This document shows, in pieces, positions 1 to 8,935 of a stretch of 63,026 nucleotides of DNA (its first letter is position 1; each line of letters starts with the position of its first letter). Source of the DNA: Bacteroidales bacterium (lineage in GTDB: Bacteria; Bacteroidota; Bacteroidia; Bacteroidales; Marinifilaceae). The DNA lies in NCBI GenBank assembly GCA_015061245.1, contig SUWY01000015.1, forward strand, positions 1-63,026, read 5' to 3'. Under the pieces are notes generated by a model. It did not search any database. It saw only the letters and a list, made by a program, of their open reading frames with translations, and was not told the origin of the DNA. The position numbers were made by a program, and so were the translations under genes.

Positions 1-843
1 TTGGGAGAGGTTCGTGTACAAGGAGGAGCTGCATATTTGAAACAAGAGATAGTCAAAGAAGCCCTTGAAAAGGAGATACGAATAAATCATTTGATGGGGG
101 CAACTTCAGATATGGCAGGTTATGGAATGCACCCTGGAGCAATGGTAATGGCAAGAACCAAAGATCCCATAACCAAAGTTGCCTATGCCTCCAAAGGTTT
201 TGTTCCGTATCGAGATGTGATTTATAGAAACCGTTCATACGATTATAGTATGCATTATATCACAACAGGCGGTGTTGCTTATAGGCGTTTGGAATTTGAT
301 ATAAGGGATTTACAGCATGTTGATGAAGAGACAATTGCTGCATACAATGCAATAGATGATCAGAATAAGATTTCAAACGGTGAGGCTGCATCAACATTAG
401 TGTACAGAGATAATGATAATACAACACCTCGTTTAATTGGAGTACAAATAAAACATCCTTTTAGTAAAGTTGATCCTCTTTCATTTCATAATTTTGATAT
501 TGGAGGCGTTCAAACTGTACCTGTCTATGACTATATTACTGCAGTAACCAATTACGATGTCCAATTTAACATGCAGACCATAGTTCCATTTGCTCCTCAG
601 CAACAAAATGTAGAGTTTTACAAACCGAGTTATAATGTTGCCACAGAGTTGTTAAAGGATCCTGTAGATGAAAAGATTACCCGTTATTGGAATCCCAATG
701 TAAAATTAAGTGATGGTAAAACCTTTGAGTTTGAATTTCCTACCGCTCAGGGCGAAGGAAGCGGTTCATACACAATAGTTGTTGAAGGCTTCTCTGAAAA
801 CGGAACTCCTATTCACAAATCCTGGAAATATGATGTAAAATAG
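1..843 (+). CDS. C-terminal part of a large exported protein (5' end outside window)
   Basis: The reading frame is open from the first base, so the TTG at position 1 is probably not the true start and only the last 280 residues are seen. The tail (YWNPNVKLSDGKTFEFEF, then a short beta-rich segment with GSYTIVVEGFSENG) resembles the C-terminal end of large Bacteroidetes surface proteins that combine MG2-like or carboxypeptidase-regulatory domains with a TonB-plug domain. That assignment is a family-level inference from pattern only; no catalytic motif is visible. It ends with TAG and is followed by a strong terminator, so it is the last gene of its transcript. Confidence 0.45.
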   Translation: MGEVRVQGGAAYLKQEIVKEALEKEIRINHLMGATSDMAGYGMHPGAMVMARTKDPITKVAYASKGFVPYRDVIYRNRSYDYSMHYITTGGVAYRRLEFDIRDLQHVDEETIAAYNAIDDQNKISNGEAASTLVYRDNDNTTPRLIGVQIKHPFSKVDPLSFHNFDIGGVQTVPVYDYITAVTNYDVQFNMQTIVPFAPQQQNVEFYKPSYNVATELLKDPVDEKITRYWNPNVKLSDGKTFEFEFPTAQGEGSGSYTIVVEGFSENGTPIHKSWKYDVK

Positions 844-850
844 TATTTCT

Positions 851-890
851 AACAATTGTCCCCAAAAAAGAGGACAATTGTTTTTTGTTT
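851..890 (+). terminator. Rho-independent terminator
   Basis: A perfect 11-bp stem (AACAATTGTCC / GGACAATTGTT) with a 10-base A-rich loop runs straight into a T tract. It lies 8 bases after the stop of the exported-protein gene. Its T tract contains the TTTG that serves as the -33 element of the next promoter. Confidence 0.85.
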
Positions 891-915
891 TTCAATAAAA
901 TTCACTATACTTTTG
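884..915 (+). promoter_or_regulatory. Bacteroidales-type promoter of the NVEALA locus
   Basis: TTTG at 884-887 and TACTTTTG at 908-915 match the -33 and -7 elements (TTTG, TAnnTTTG) of the Bacteroidetes primary sigma factor with a 20-bp spacer. The start codon of the NVEALA gene lies about 60 bases downstream. Confidence 0.7.
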
Positions 916-976
916 TAGCATTATTCCTGATGAGTGGGGATATAAAATTTATAAACACAATTAAATTTCATAAATT

Positions 977-1372
977 ATGAAGAAAATTTTTACAGTTATG
1001 GGAGTAGTTGCCATTTGCGCAGCTTTTGCAGTAGTGGTTTACAATCAGGTTAATGCTAAACCGGAAAATTCAATCCTTGCTAAAAACATTGAGGCGTTGA
1101 GTCAGAGTGAAGGTGGTGGGGGAACGAATAACGACTATGAATGTAAATTAGAAAAAGATAATTGTTATTTCAAAATACTAACAGAAGCTCAATTAGATAT
1201 AATTAAGAAAAAATTGCCAAATTTTGGTGGAGTTGAATTAGGGGTAACTGTCGATTTGACAAGTGCAACTCAAATTTACAGGTCTTTAAAGTGGTATGAG
1301 TTTTCAGGAGTGCGTTGTGGAAATGATGTAACTTGTAACGATTTATTAAGAAGTTTGGGCCTTTTTGATTAA
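977..1372 (+). CDS. NVEALA-family small exported protein
   Basis: A 131-aa protein with an N-terminal hydrophobic segment (residues 5-22), then the family-type motif KNIEALSQ (a variant of N-V-E-A-L-A) at about 38-45 and a glycine run. The mature part is polar and carries four cysteines (ECKLEKDNC and RCGNDVTC), which could form disulfides outside the cytoplasm. NVEALA proteins are a Bacteroidetes family of unknown function usually encoded next to BF3164-like propeller lipoproteins, as here: the next gene starts 9 bases later. It heads the operon behind the promoter at 884-915. Family assignment is by motif and neighbourhood; no activity is known. Confidence 0.75.
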   Translation: MKKIFTVMGVVAICAAFAVVVYNQVNAKPENSILAKNIEALSQSEGGGGTNNDYECKLEKDNCYFKILTEAQLDIIKKKLPNFGGVELGVTVDLTSATQIYRSLKWYEFSGVRCGNDVTCNDLLRSLGLFD

Positions 1373-1381
1373 GATTGTTTT

Positions 1382-2467
1382 ATGAGACGGTTATATTTTA
1401 TAATTCTATTTTTAGTTGCACTATTCTCATGTGATGATAGTGTCAAGGAATTTAATGTGCGATATTTAAGTGAGTCATTGGGTTCATTTTCAAATTCTGA
1501 TATTGTTTCAGATATAGAGTTTGTACCTTTACAGGAGACAGACTCTTCGATGGTTGGAAATATAGTGGCATTAAGAGAATATGATGGTGATTGGTATCTC
1601 TTGGATAATCAGTTTGGTAGTAAGTTATATAAATTTACTGAAAATGGTAAATTTTGTTCAAAATATAGTCGAGAAGGACGAGGTCCGGAGGAGTATGGAG
1701 AAATTTATTCTTTTGATATAAATACTAAAAATGGAGATGTAATATTGTTGTGTGGTCCACCTAAACTATTGATATTAACGAAGGATTTGAATTTTAAGGA
1801 ATTAATTCCTTTAGAGACATTTTATAGTAGGGTGGCATGTTATGATGATGACGTTGTTTTATATGATCCAATGGAGGCGAACGTTGATTATTTTGATTTA
1901 GACAAAAAGAGATTAGCAACTATTGTTGATTTAGAGCAAGATAAGACTTCTGTACTTAGTCCAATGTCAATATTTATGAGAGATGGCGAGAGGTTGTTTT
2001 TTCATACAGAAGAGTCGAAGGCTGTTTATGAGATAAAGAATGGAAATGCCAACCCGATATTGTATATAGATTATCCAAATCGTGATATAATATGTGAATT
2101 TTATAGAGAACATTCATTTCAGGATATTTCGTTTACTGAGTCTTTAAAATATATCAGGCCTAAAGTTCATTCTGTTATATGTAATAATGATACCTCGTTC
2201 TCTTTGATATATAGCGATATGTTGTATAGGATGAATTTTTTAAATGATGGTAAAATTGTTGATGGTCCTTTGAAAATGTTTTGTGCCAATCCAAACGTAA
2301 TAATCAGTGATGAATGTATCATTGGTCACATGCCTCAATATTCCTACTCTGATGATGTTTTTATTAAGGGAGATTTGTATAAAGGGGTCAATGTGAAATT
2401 GTTGTCACCGGAGTATTACGATGTAGAATCAGGTAATCCAATATTAATTAAGTATAAGTTAAAATAA
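1382..2467 (+). CDS. 6-bladed beta-propeller lipoprotein (BF3164-like)
   Basis: A 361-aa lipoprotein: MRRLYFIILFLVALFSC has the lipobox Cys at residue 17. The mature protein is rich in short beta strands with repeated aromatic/Asp patterns, and GREGPEEY-type wording (REGRGPEEYG, about 99-108) is the recognisable motif of the TolB-like BF3164 / 6-bladed propeller family of Bacteroidetes. It follows the NVEALA gene by 9 bases and is presumably co-transcribed and exposed on the outer membrane or in the periplasm. Ligand and function are unknown. A related, frameshifted copy lies downstream and a third copy is on the minus strand at 7549-8631. Confidence 0.75.
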   Translation: MRRLYFIILFLVALFSCDDSVKEFNVRYLSESLGSFSNSDIVSDIEFVPLQETDSSMVGNIVALREYDGDWYLLDNQFGSKLYKFTENGKFCSKYSREGRGPEEYGEIYSFDINTKNGDVILLCGPPKLLILTKDLNFKELIPLETFYSRVACYDDDVVLYDPMEANVDYFDLDKKRLATIVDLEQDKTSVLSPMSIFMRDGERLFFHTEESKAVYEIKNGNANPILYIDYPNRDIICEFYREHSFQDISFTESLKYIRPKVHSVICNNDTSFSLIYSDMLYRMNFLNDGKIVDGPLKMFCANPNVIISDECIIGHMPQYSYSDDVFIKGDLYKGVNVKLLSPEYYDVESGNPILIKYKLK

Positions 2468-2558
2468 GGAGTATCATTTTATGATGAGTATACAATTGTG
2501 ATCAGACCCCCAAAAATTGGACGGATTAATAAAAGATTTAAATGTAAATAAAAGAATT

Positions 2559-3609
2559 ATGCGAAACATGTTAAAAGTTTTGAGCGTAGTTGCGCTTTGC
2601 GTAGCTTCTTGTGTGAAGACTACTGTGTACCGAATATGAAAAAAGCGCCCCAATAGAGATAAAATTAGATAGAATAAAACTTGATAATAAATTATCTCAT
2701 TGCGATAATCTTTTCGTTATTGATAGTAATTTAGTTATCTTAAATACTAAAAATCCTGAGGCAATGTTTGAACTTTATTCAATGCCTGATGTTAGATATA
2801 TAGGTGGAGTCGGTTACAAAGGACGAGGCCCAAAGGATTTTAATTTCATAAATCATAATGCTACCGTCAAATCATATGATGGAATAAATGTTACAGAACT
2901 GAATTCGTATTGTATGGTTGGTTTTACTAATATAGATGGAGAGCTTGATGTAAAAAAGTGTAATAATACTGGAATACCATTACCTTCAGCTATCCCAAAT
3001 TCATTACTTGTTATAAATGATTCTATTGCAGTGATGAGTATTCGTAATGAAGCAGGAGTGGAGTTTTATATGCATAATCGCAATTCGAATAAACTCATTC
3101 CAATTTCATATTATATGGAAGATATCGTAGCTGCGGATTTAAGCTCAGATGCTTACGCTTCTGTTTTTCTTAATGATTTGGTTTTAAATCCAGCCAACGA
3201 ATGTTTTGCAGCTATATATAGTCAATTCCCTATGATTCGTATTTTTGATAATAGTGGAAATATTAAAACGACATCGTTGCTTGATAAATGGCATGAGCAA
3301 TCATTTTTAACTGATGGCACGAATGTAAAAACGAGTTCTTCATATCAATACTACCTTGCGAGTACCGCTAATAGTAAATATATATGTGGGTTGTATTTAG
3401 GAAAGTTACCTGCAGAAATGAAAAATATTTCTATGGAAGATGCTCGTATGGAGATACATGTTTGGAATTGGGATGGAGAGTTAGTTGCTACCTATATTCC
3501 TGATTGTTTGGTGTTGAAGATTGCCATATCGGACGATAACACAATATATGCAGTATCACCATTAGATGATGAACATATATTTAGTTTTAATCTAGGTTCT
3601 AATCATTAA
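2559..3609 (+). pseudogene. BF3164-like propeller lipoprotein, frameshifted
   Basis: A start at 2559 gives a clear lipoprotein signal peptide (MRNMLKVLSVVALCVASC) that stops at TGA 2637-2639 after 26 residues. A second frame, open from 2617, continues without a stop to 3609 and reads YEKSAPIEIKLDRIKLDNKL and then the family motif GVGYKGRGPKDF at about 2809-2844. Joining the two frames gives a normal propeller lipoprotein of about 350 aa. The two frames overlap only at 2617-2636, so a one-base indel there explains the break. It could be a true mutation, phase-variable silencing or a sequencing error; there is no obvious homopolymer at the junction. Confidence 0.7.
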
Positions 3610-3649
3610 GCATTATGGTGATGATATTAATATTGGGCTTGTGATTATA

Positions 3650-4237
3650 ATGAAAAGGACAATAAATTTTTGGTTGTGTGGTGTTTTGATTGTTGCTACC
3701 ATTAGTGCTTGTAGCGACAGGGCTAAATTGGAGAGAGATGTGAAGTTGATTCACTCCTCGCCAATAGATTTGTGTATGGATAGTTTGTATCGATATTGTA
3801 CAAATGAAGGTGCTAATTCAGAGCAGAGTGTGGTGGTAGATACGGTGGAAGTAGGCAAATTGTCGTTAGTGATATATTCCGATGAAACTGTGTGCTCTTC
3901 TTGTGCGGTTAAAGGAATGTATGTGTGGAATGAGTTGATTGATTCTACTAAAAATAGATATGGTGATAGTTTGCCATTTTATTTTATTTTTACCCCAGAA
4001 AAGGAACAACTTGTTGATTTGAAAATTGCACTAAAGCGTAGTGGTTTCGATTATCCGGTATATATTGATACGTTAGGAGTATTTAAGCAACGGAATAGGC
4101 ATATTCCCAAGAATAAGTTATTACATACATTCTTATTGGATAGCGACAGAAAAGTTGTTTTAGTAGGCTCGCCGTTAAGCAATTATGCAATAATGCAGAT
4201 GTTTTATCAAATAGCAGATTCATGTTTAATCCGTTAA
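3650..4237 (+). CDS. Thioredoxin-like lipoprotein with CSSC motif
   Basis: 195 aa from the ATG at 3650, preferred over the upstream in-frame GTG at 3641 because it places the signal peptide MKRTINFWLCGVLIVATISAC at the N-terminus. The lipobox Cys is followed by a mature domain with Cys82-Ser-Ser-Cys85 after a hydrophobic strand (LSLVIYSDETVCSSC) and a later strand-turn pattern (FPVYIDTLG) like redoxin folds. The likely role is periplasmic thiol-disulfide exchange. Its 3' end overlaps the MauE/DoxX-like gene by 16 bases, which suggests translational coupling and a shared redox pathway. The substrate is unknown; the cysteine-bearing NVEALA peptides are an obvious candidate, but that is inference. 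Confidence 0.65.
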   Translation: MKRTINFWLCGVLIVATISACSDRAKLERDVKLIHSSPIDLCMDSLYRYCTNEGANSEQSVVVDTVEVGKLSLVIYSDETVCSSCAVKGMYVWNELIDSTKNRYGDSLPFYFIFTPEKEQLVDLKIALKRSGFDYPVYIDTLGVFKQRNRHIPKNKLLHTFLLDSDRKVVLVGSPLSNYAIMQMFYQIADSCLIR

Positions 4238-4878
4238 ATTTTTTCAAATATCCTGCCTATATTCTTGGGGTGCTCTTCATATTTTCCGGGTGGTTAAAAG
4301 GTGTAGATCCCATGGGAACTGCCACGAAAATAGAGGAGTATTTAATTGTTTTTAATTTTTCAGAATATTGGAAAGATTGGTCTGTTGTTTTTTCAATATT
4401 ATTGTCAGCCTTTGAGTTGTTTTGGGGCTTATTGCTGCTCTCCTTAATGTACAGAAAGATAGTGGCAATATTGACTATAGTAGTGCTTTTTCTGTTTACA
4501 ATAGTTACTGCATATATTGCTTTTGTTGAGCCGGAAGCCATGGCAGATTGTGGGTGTTTTGGCTCTTTGTTCGAGTTGAGCAGCATGGGTAGCTTTATTA
4601 AAAATATAGTTTTATTATTGCTTGCTTTTTTATATCGAGCCCTATTGACCTATATAGTAGAGGTGCGTAATAAAAAAAGATATTTGATGCTTTTTGTTGT
4701 TTCCATTGCTATTGCTCTTTTTGTTCCTTTGTATTCTTATTTCTTACTGCCTCCCGTTGAGTATTTTTTAAATCCCTACTTGGCTTATAATCCCCGAATA
4801 GAGTTGATATTTTGGAGTGTAATTACTATTTTGGCATTCATTTATCTTTTGGCATTACTTAATATTCGTAGAAAATGA
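4222..4878 (+). CDS. DoxX/MauE-like membrane protein
   Basis: A 218-aa integral membrane protein with about six hydrophobic segments. The N-terminus (FSGWLKGVDPMGTATKIEEYL) is typical of DoxX/MauE proteins, and a periplasm-side ADCGCFG motif at about residues 109-115 matches the CxCFG signature of the MauE family, which passes electrons or shapes disulfides for exported partners. It starts inside the thioredoxin-like gene and its stop overlaps the next ATG (ATGA), so the three genes form a tight operon. The job is inferred as the membrane partner of the CSSC lipoprotein. Confidence 0.7.
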   Translation: MFNPLNFFKYPAYILGVLFIFSGWLKGVDPMGTATKIEEYLIVFNFSEYWKDWSVVFSILLSAFELFWGLLLLSLMYRKIVAILTIVVLFLFTIVTAYIAFVEPEAMADCGCFGSLFELSSMGSFIKNIVLLLLAFLYRALLTYIVEVRNKKRYLMLFVVSIAIALFVPLYSYFLLPPVEYFLNPYLAYNPRIELIFWSVITILAFIYLLALLNIRRK

Positions 4879-4883
4879 TGATT

Positions 4884-6833
4884 ATGAGCAAAGTGAGTTA
4901 TTATATAGTGGTGATAATTATTATCATGCAATCTTGCAGTAATATACCTGATGGTGTAATGCAATCAATTAAAATGTCTGGTGATAATGCTGTAGAGTTG
5001 AGGAAGGTTATTAATCATTATAAAGAGGTGGATATTGATCAAGAGAAGTTAAGTGCGATTTATTTCTTGATTGATAATATGAAGTGGCATTATTCTTTGA
5101 GCAAGGATGTAGAGCAAAACTATTATTCAAAGTTGATTAAGACTTTATCACACGATTCTTTTCCTGAAAAGCAGAGGTTGGATTTATTGTGGCAAAATTC
5201 TGTTGCCGGTAACTCCTCTGTAGAATTGGATCTTCGTACTATTAAGAGTGACTATTTGATAAAGATAGTAGATAGAGCGTTTGAACAATGGCAAGGTGAT
5301 TTTTGGTCAAATCATTTAAGTTTTGAAGAGTTTTGTGAAACACTATTGCCGTATAAACTTATTGATTTACAATGTTGTGATTATTGGAAGGATTCACTAA
5401 ATGTTAAATATAAGATTTATAATGAAGATCCTGATACAAAACCACATGGTGAGTTTGAATATTCGGTATTTCATGTGGCAAAACAGTTAAATGCTCAGAT
5501 TTTAGAGAAGGTTAAAACTCGTGCCGATGATAGAGCAAATGTCAGAAAATTTTTAGCTGATAATGTTATTACTAAAATTCCGTATGGAGATTGTGAGGCT
5601 TTTGCATTTGCACATGTTGTTGCATATATAAGTAAGGGTATTGGTGCATATATAGAATATATTCCTTGTTGGGGAGATAGAGATGGGGGACATGCTTTTT
5701 ATTCAATAATTACAAAATCGGGGATAACCGTTCCTGTAATGTTTGGTGTGGTTACGCATGGCGGTTTTGAAACAATGCAGGGGATGAATTGCCCAAAGGT
5801 TTTTAGGCGTGTGTATAGTGTTAATGAGAAATATTTAAAATATCAACAAAGATATTCTGATATTTATGATTTCAGTTCTCATCTTTTTTATTCAGATGTA
5901 ACTAACTTGTATAATCATACAGCAGATATACAGATAAGTATTAAAAAAGATTTATGCTTTGCATCGGTTGCCTATATTTGTGTTTATAATGGAGGTGCGT
6001 GGCGCGTTGTTGACTTCGGGTCAATAGATGGCGGTAATGCTTGTTTTGAAAATTTGGGAAAAGGAATCTTGTATATTGTTAAGGGGGTAGATAAAGATGG
6101 TAATTTAATACCTGTAAGTAATCCTTTTGTTTTAGGTGCCAATGGAGAAATTGAAGAGTTGATTCCCGATATGAATAGCGTTGAGGATGTGATTTTGCGT
6201 AGAAAATATTTAAAGTCGGATCATGTGTGGCAAATGGAACAAATGGTTGTTGGAGGAGAGATTCATGCCTCAAATTTTTCTGATTTTAAGGATTATGATG
6301 TGGTTTATAAAGTGAACGATGTCAATTATCCGGGTATGATTAAACTTGATATCGGAAAGAGTTATCGATATTGGCGTTACTATTCTGCGCCCGAGGCAAG
6401 GTGTAATATTGCAGAGTTTCAGTTGTTTGATTCACAAATGAATCAATGCTATGGCTCTCCGATAATTAATTTTGCTCCGCTCGATTCGAATTATAGAGCT
6501 GAGAATCTTTTTGATAATGATTGGTTGACCAGTTATGAGAGCGATGTGAAGAGTGATAGTTGGGTTGGTTGTGATTTGGGGCAACCTAAGATAATTACTC
6601 ATGCCAGAGTTGTTCAGCGTTCGGATGATAATGGTATTCATCCGGGTGACGAATATGTTTTAATGTATTGGGATAATGGAGTGTGGAATGAGTTGTACCG
6701 AAAGGTGGCTGATGATAAGAAGATTGAATTCGGCAACGTGCCACGGAATACACTTCTTTTATTAAAAAACATGACACGTGGAACTCAGGAAAGAGTATTT
6801 ACAATCGAGAATGGAAGTCAAAGATTTTGGTAG
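4884..6833 (+). CDS. Transglutaminase-like lipoprotein with C-terminal F5/8-type domain
   Basis: 649 aa from the ATG at 4884; an alternative ATG at 4875 overlaps the upstream stop. The N-terminus is hydrophobic and ends in MQSC, a lipobox. A transglutaminase-like core is visible: Cys237 in YGDCEAFAF and His270 in GGHAFY, spaced as in papain-like/transglutaminase folds. The last ~150 residues (YWRYYSAPEARCNIAEFQL, then AENLFDNDWLTSYES and WVGCDLGQPKIITHARV) match a galactose-binding F5/8 type C-like jelly roll. Whether it acts as a peptidase, a cross-linker or only a binding protein cannot be told from the sequence. It ends the redox operon, 18 bases before the response regulator. Confidence 0.7.
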   Translation: MSKVSYYIVVIIIIMQSCSNIPDGVMQSIKMSGDNAVELRKVINHYKEVDIDQEKLSAIYFLIDNMKWHYSLSKDVEQNYYSKLIKTLSHDSFPEKQRLDLLWQNSVAGNSSVELDLRTIKSDYLIKIVDRAFEQWQGDFWSNHLSFEEFCETLLPYKLIDLQCCDYWKDSLNVKYKIYNEDPDTKPHGEFEYSVFHVAKQLNAQILEKVKTRADDRANVRKFLADNVITKIPYGDCEAFAFAHVVAYISKGIGAYIEYIPCWGDRDGGHAFYSIITKSGITVPVMFGVVTHGGFETMQGMNCPKVFRRVYSVNEKYLKYQQRYSDIYDFSSHLFYSDVTNLYNHTADIQISIKKDLCFASVAYICVYNGGAWRVVDFGSIDGGNACFENLGKGILYIVKGVDKDGNLIPVSNPFVLGANGEIEELIPDMNSVEDVILRRKYLKSDHVWQMEQMVVGGEIHASNFSDFKDYDVVYKVNDVNYPGMIKLDIGKSYRYWRYYSAPEARCNIAEFQLFDSQMNQCYGSPIINFAPLDSNYRAENLFDNDWLTSYESDVKSDSWVGCDLGQPKIITHARVVQRSDDNGIHPGDEYVLMYWDNGVWNELYRKVADDKKIEFGNVPRNTLLLLKNMTRGTQERVFTIENGSQRFW

Positions 6834-6851
6834 GGTAAAATGTAGTATGTT

Positions 6852-7535
6852 ATGGAGAAAATTAAGGTTTTGTTTGCCGATGATGATTATATGATATGTG
6901 ATACAGTGGAGCTATTACTTGCCAAGGAGGGATGGCTTCCAATAATTGCGCATAATGGCGAAGAGGCGTATGGGTTGTACCTTAAAATGCGGCCACATAT
7001 TGTTGTATTAGATGTTGCTATGCCGCTACTATCCGGAATAGAGGTTGCGGAAAAGATACGCGAGTATGATAAGAGTACTCCTATAATCTTCTATACAGGA
7101 TTGAGTAGCAATGAAACTATGAAAAATATTTTAATGACGGGAGTAAATCAGGCGTTGATGAAAAATTTTTCTTCCGGATTACTTGTTGAGATGATAAAAA
7201 ATTCAACAATGCATGTAACTGTTTCTGATCAAATTCATTTAGCTAGAAATGTGGTGTTTGATCCCGATACAAAGTATTTACATGTAAGTTCGGATTCGTA
7301 TTATCTTCCTAATAAACAAGCAATGATCTTATCAGAATTGGCTAAATATATAAATAAAGTGGTTAGATATGATAGATTGTGCAATATTATATGGGGAGTA
7401 GAGAATGCCGAGCTTTACTCTGCTCAATTAAGGAAGCATGTGAGTAGGTTAAATGTTCTGTTAAAAGATAAAACAAAATTGAAGATTTATAACATCAGAA
7501 ATTCAGGTTATTTATTGAAAAATGTGGAGCCATAA
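6852..7535 (+). CDS. OmpR-type two-component response regulator
   Basis: 227 aa with a receiver domain (1-120): acidic triad D10-D11-D12, phospho-acceptor Asp54 in VVLDVAMP, conserved Thr/Ser region YTG (81-83) and Lys104. Residues about 130-225 form a winged-helix DNA-binding domain ending RNSGYLLK, the usual wing of OmpR/PhoB proteins. It is 18 bases from the transglutaminase-like gene and shares orientation with the locus. The probable partner kinase lies at 8936, separated by a divergent lipoprotein/NVEALA pair. Targets are unknown; the flanking NVEALA promoters are natural candidates. Confidence 0.9.
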   Translation: MEKIKVLFADDDYMICDTVELLLAKEGWLPIIAHNGEEAYGLYLKMRPHIVVLDVAMPLLSGIEVAEKIREYDKSTPIIFYTGLSSNETMKNILMTGVNQALMKNFSSGLLVEMIKNSTMHVTVSDQIHLARNVVFDPDTKYLHVSSDSYYLPNKQAMILSELAKYINKVVRYDRLCNIIWGVENAELYSAQLRKHVSRLNVLLKDKTKLKIYNIRNSGYLLKNVEP

Positions 7536-7546
7536 AGCTCCACATT
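7521..7546. terminator. Shared bidirectional terminator
   Basis: A perfect 10-bp stem (AATGTGGAGC / GCTCCACATT) with a 6-base loop. The stop codon of the response regulator lies in the loop and the convergent lipoprotein gene ends 3 bases beyond the stem. Only the minus-strand reading is followed by a T-rich tract, so it should terminate the lipoprotein transcript best. Confidence 0.65.
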
Positions 7547-7548
7547 GT

Positions 7549-8631
7549 CTATAGGTGCAATATGATTATCTCTTTATTATTCCCGGTTTCTATTAGTGCA
7601 TATAAGTTTTCACTGTTGTTGTCGTAAGAGATTGATATACACTCATCATCCAAATGGAATGTTTCAATATGTTGTCCACTCCAATCGAATACGAAGATAA
7701 TTTTTCCCTTATCTACATTGTTCTTGTATGATTTATATGTCCTGCCGGAGTATAAGGCATATATGTGTTTCTCAGATGCAGTAATGTCACAAAAACCGAA
7801 TACATTTTCAGTTGAATATGCAACAGGATGCCACTCTCGTTTATTACTTTTTTTAGTGATTTTAATATCAGGTAGAGTTAAATGAGATTCATTGATGCGT
7901 TGCACCCTGTTTCCTTCTATAGTACAAATATCCAAACAACCATATTGAATATTTGCACATACAATGCGATTACCTTCGGGGTTCAGTGTCATGTAGTTGC
8001 TGGCATATAGAATAGACTTTAGAGTATCGCTCAAATTCGCTCCTACGCATGACGGATAGTTTACCCAATAATTCTCTTTTCCTATACGAGAATCGGACAG
8101 ACAATATCGACCTTGGGTATATATGCCGGTTGAGATAACTTTTTCTCCGCATTTAACTGCTCCCAAAGGTTGCTTCTCATTGTTTGTTAAGTCATAGAAA
8201 ATAGGTTTATATTCGTCATTAAAGCATTGAGTCAAATCAATCTCTACAAGACGACCACAACCAAAATCCATTGCCGTTGCAGTTGTGTTGTGGATATTGA
8301 GGTCCAGGTAGTATAGTCCCTCCTCTTCGCCATAGCCTGCAGGTACAAAACTCTTTGTCTGCTTGCTATTTATATTGTAAGCGGTAAATCTATACTCTCC
8401 GTTTGGGTTTAGGAATAAGAATATAGAGTCATTATGTACCATTTGGGTTGCATTATTATATACCGGAGTGGTTATGCTGCGCCCCAGAGTTTTATCAGTA
8501 TAAGAGTATTCTACATCTCTTACATTAGTGTGGACCAATTCTGAAATATTGCCATTAAACTCATTGCTCTCATGGCAACCTGCTAATATTATTAGAGCAG
8601 GAATCAAGGTGTATTTAATTTGCTGTTTCAT
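7549..8631 (-). CDS. 6-bladed beta-propeller lipoprotein (BF3164-like)
   Basis: A 360-aa lipoprotein: MKQQIKYTLIPALIILAGC places the lipobox Cys at residue 19. The remainder resembles the TolB-like BF3164 family, with a GYGEEEG loop at about 99-105 in the place of the GRGPEE motif of the upstream paralogues. Its start overlaps the stop of the NVEALA gene (shared base at 8631), the standard order NVEALA then propeller. The pair is divergent from the histidine kinase at 8936, so sensing by this lipoprotein could be coupled to the kinase; that is inference from position only. Confidence 0.7.
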   Translation of the reverse strand: MKQQIKYTLIPALIILAGCHESNEFNGNISELVHTNVRDVEYSYTDKTLGRSITTPVYNNATQMVHNDSIFLFLNPNGEYRFTAYNINSKQTKSFVPAGYGEEEGLYYLDLNIHNTTATAMDFGCGRLVEIDLTQCFNDEYKPIFYDLTNNEKQPLGAVKCGEKVISTGIYTQGRYCLSDSRIGKENYWVNYPSCVGANLSDTLKSILYASNYMTLNPEGNRIVCANIQYGCLDICTIEGNRVQRINESHLTLPDIKITKKSNKREWHPVAYSTENVFGFCDITASEKHIYALYSGRTYKSYKNNVDKGKIIFVFDWSGQHIETFHLDDECISISYDNNSENLYALIETGNNKEIIILHL

Positions 8632-8873
8632 TAGTCATTATCTATTATGTTTATTCCAAGAACCATGACTCTTTTGTTATCCTCTGTTTTATATATACAT
8701 ATTCCCTTGATGGGGGTACATTGGTCAGTGGGATAATTTTCTTCATTGGTTAGTGCTTCGACTTGTACAGTGCTCTTCTTTATGTATTGCTTGTCTTTTA
8801 CCAAAATTATGATGGTGGTAGTTGCAAGCATGAAGAGTAACGTTCCGCATACAGTAACATTAATCTTTTTCAT
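8631..8873 (-). CDS. NVEALA-family small exported protein
   Basis: An 80-aa protein with a hydrophobic N-terminal segment (residues 10-25) and the motif VQVEALTNEE at about 36-45, a variant of NVEALA. The mature end holds two cysteines (DQCTPIKGIC). It is translationally coupled to the propeller lipoprotein that follows. It is the second NVEALA/propeller pair in this locus and lies head to head with the kinase gene, with only about 60 bases between the start codons. Confidence 0.7.
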   Translation of the reverse strand: MKKINVTVCGTLLFMLATTTIIILVKDKQYIKKSTVQVEALTNEENYPTDQCTPIKGICIYKTEDNKRVMVLGINIIDND

Positions 8874-8879
8874 TTTCTT

Positions 8880-8909
8880 CTTGAATTATGTTAATAATTT
8901 ATATCTTTG
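8880..8909 (+). promoter_or_regulatory. Promoter of the histidine kinase gene
   Basis: An exact -7 box TATCTTTG at 8902-8909 with CTTG at 8880-8883 (18-bp spacer). Transcription would start near 8916, downstream of the ATG at 8888, so the ATG at 8936 must be the real kinase start. Confidence 0.65.
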
Positions 8910-8935
8910 TGCAAGTTAATATAAATAGTAGATTT

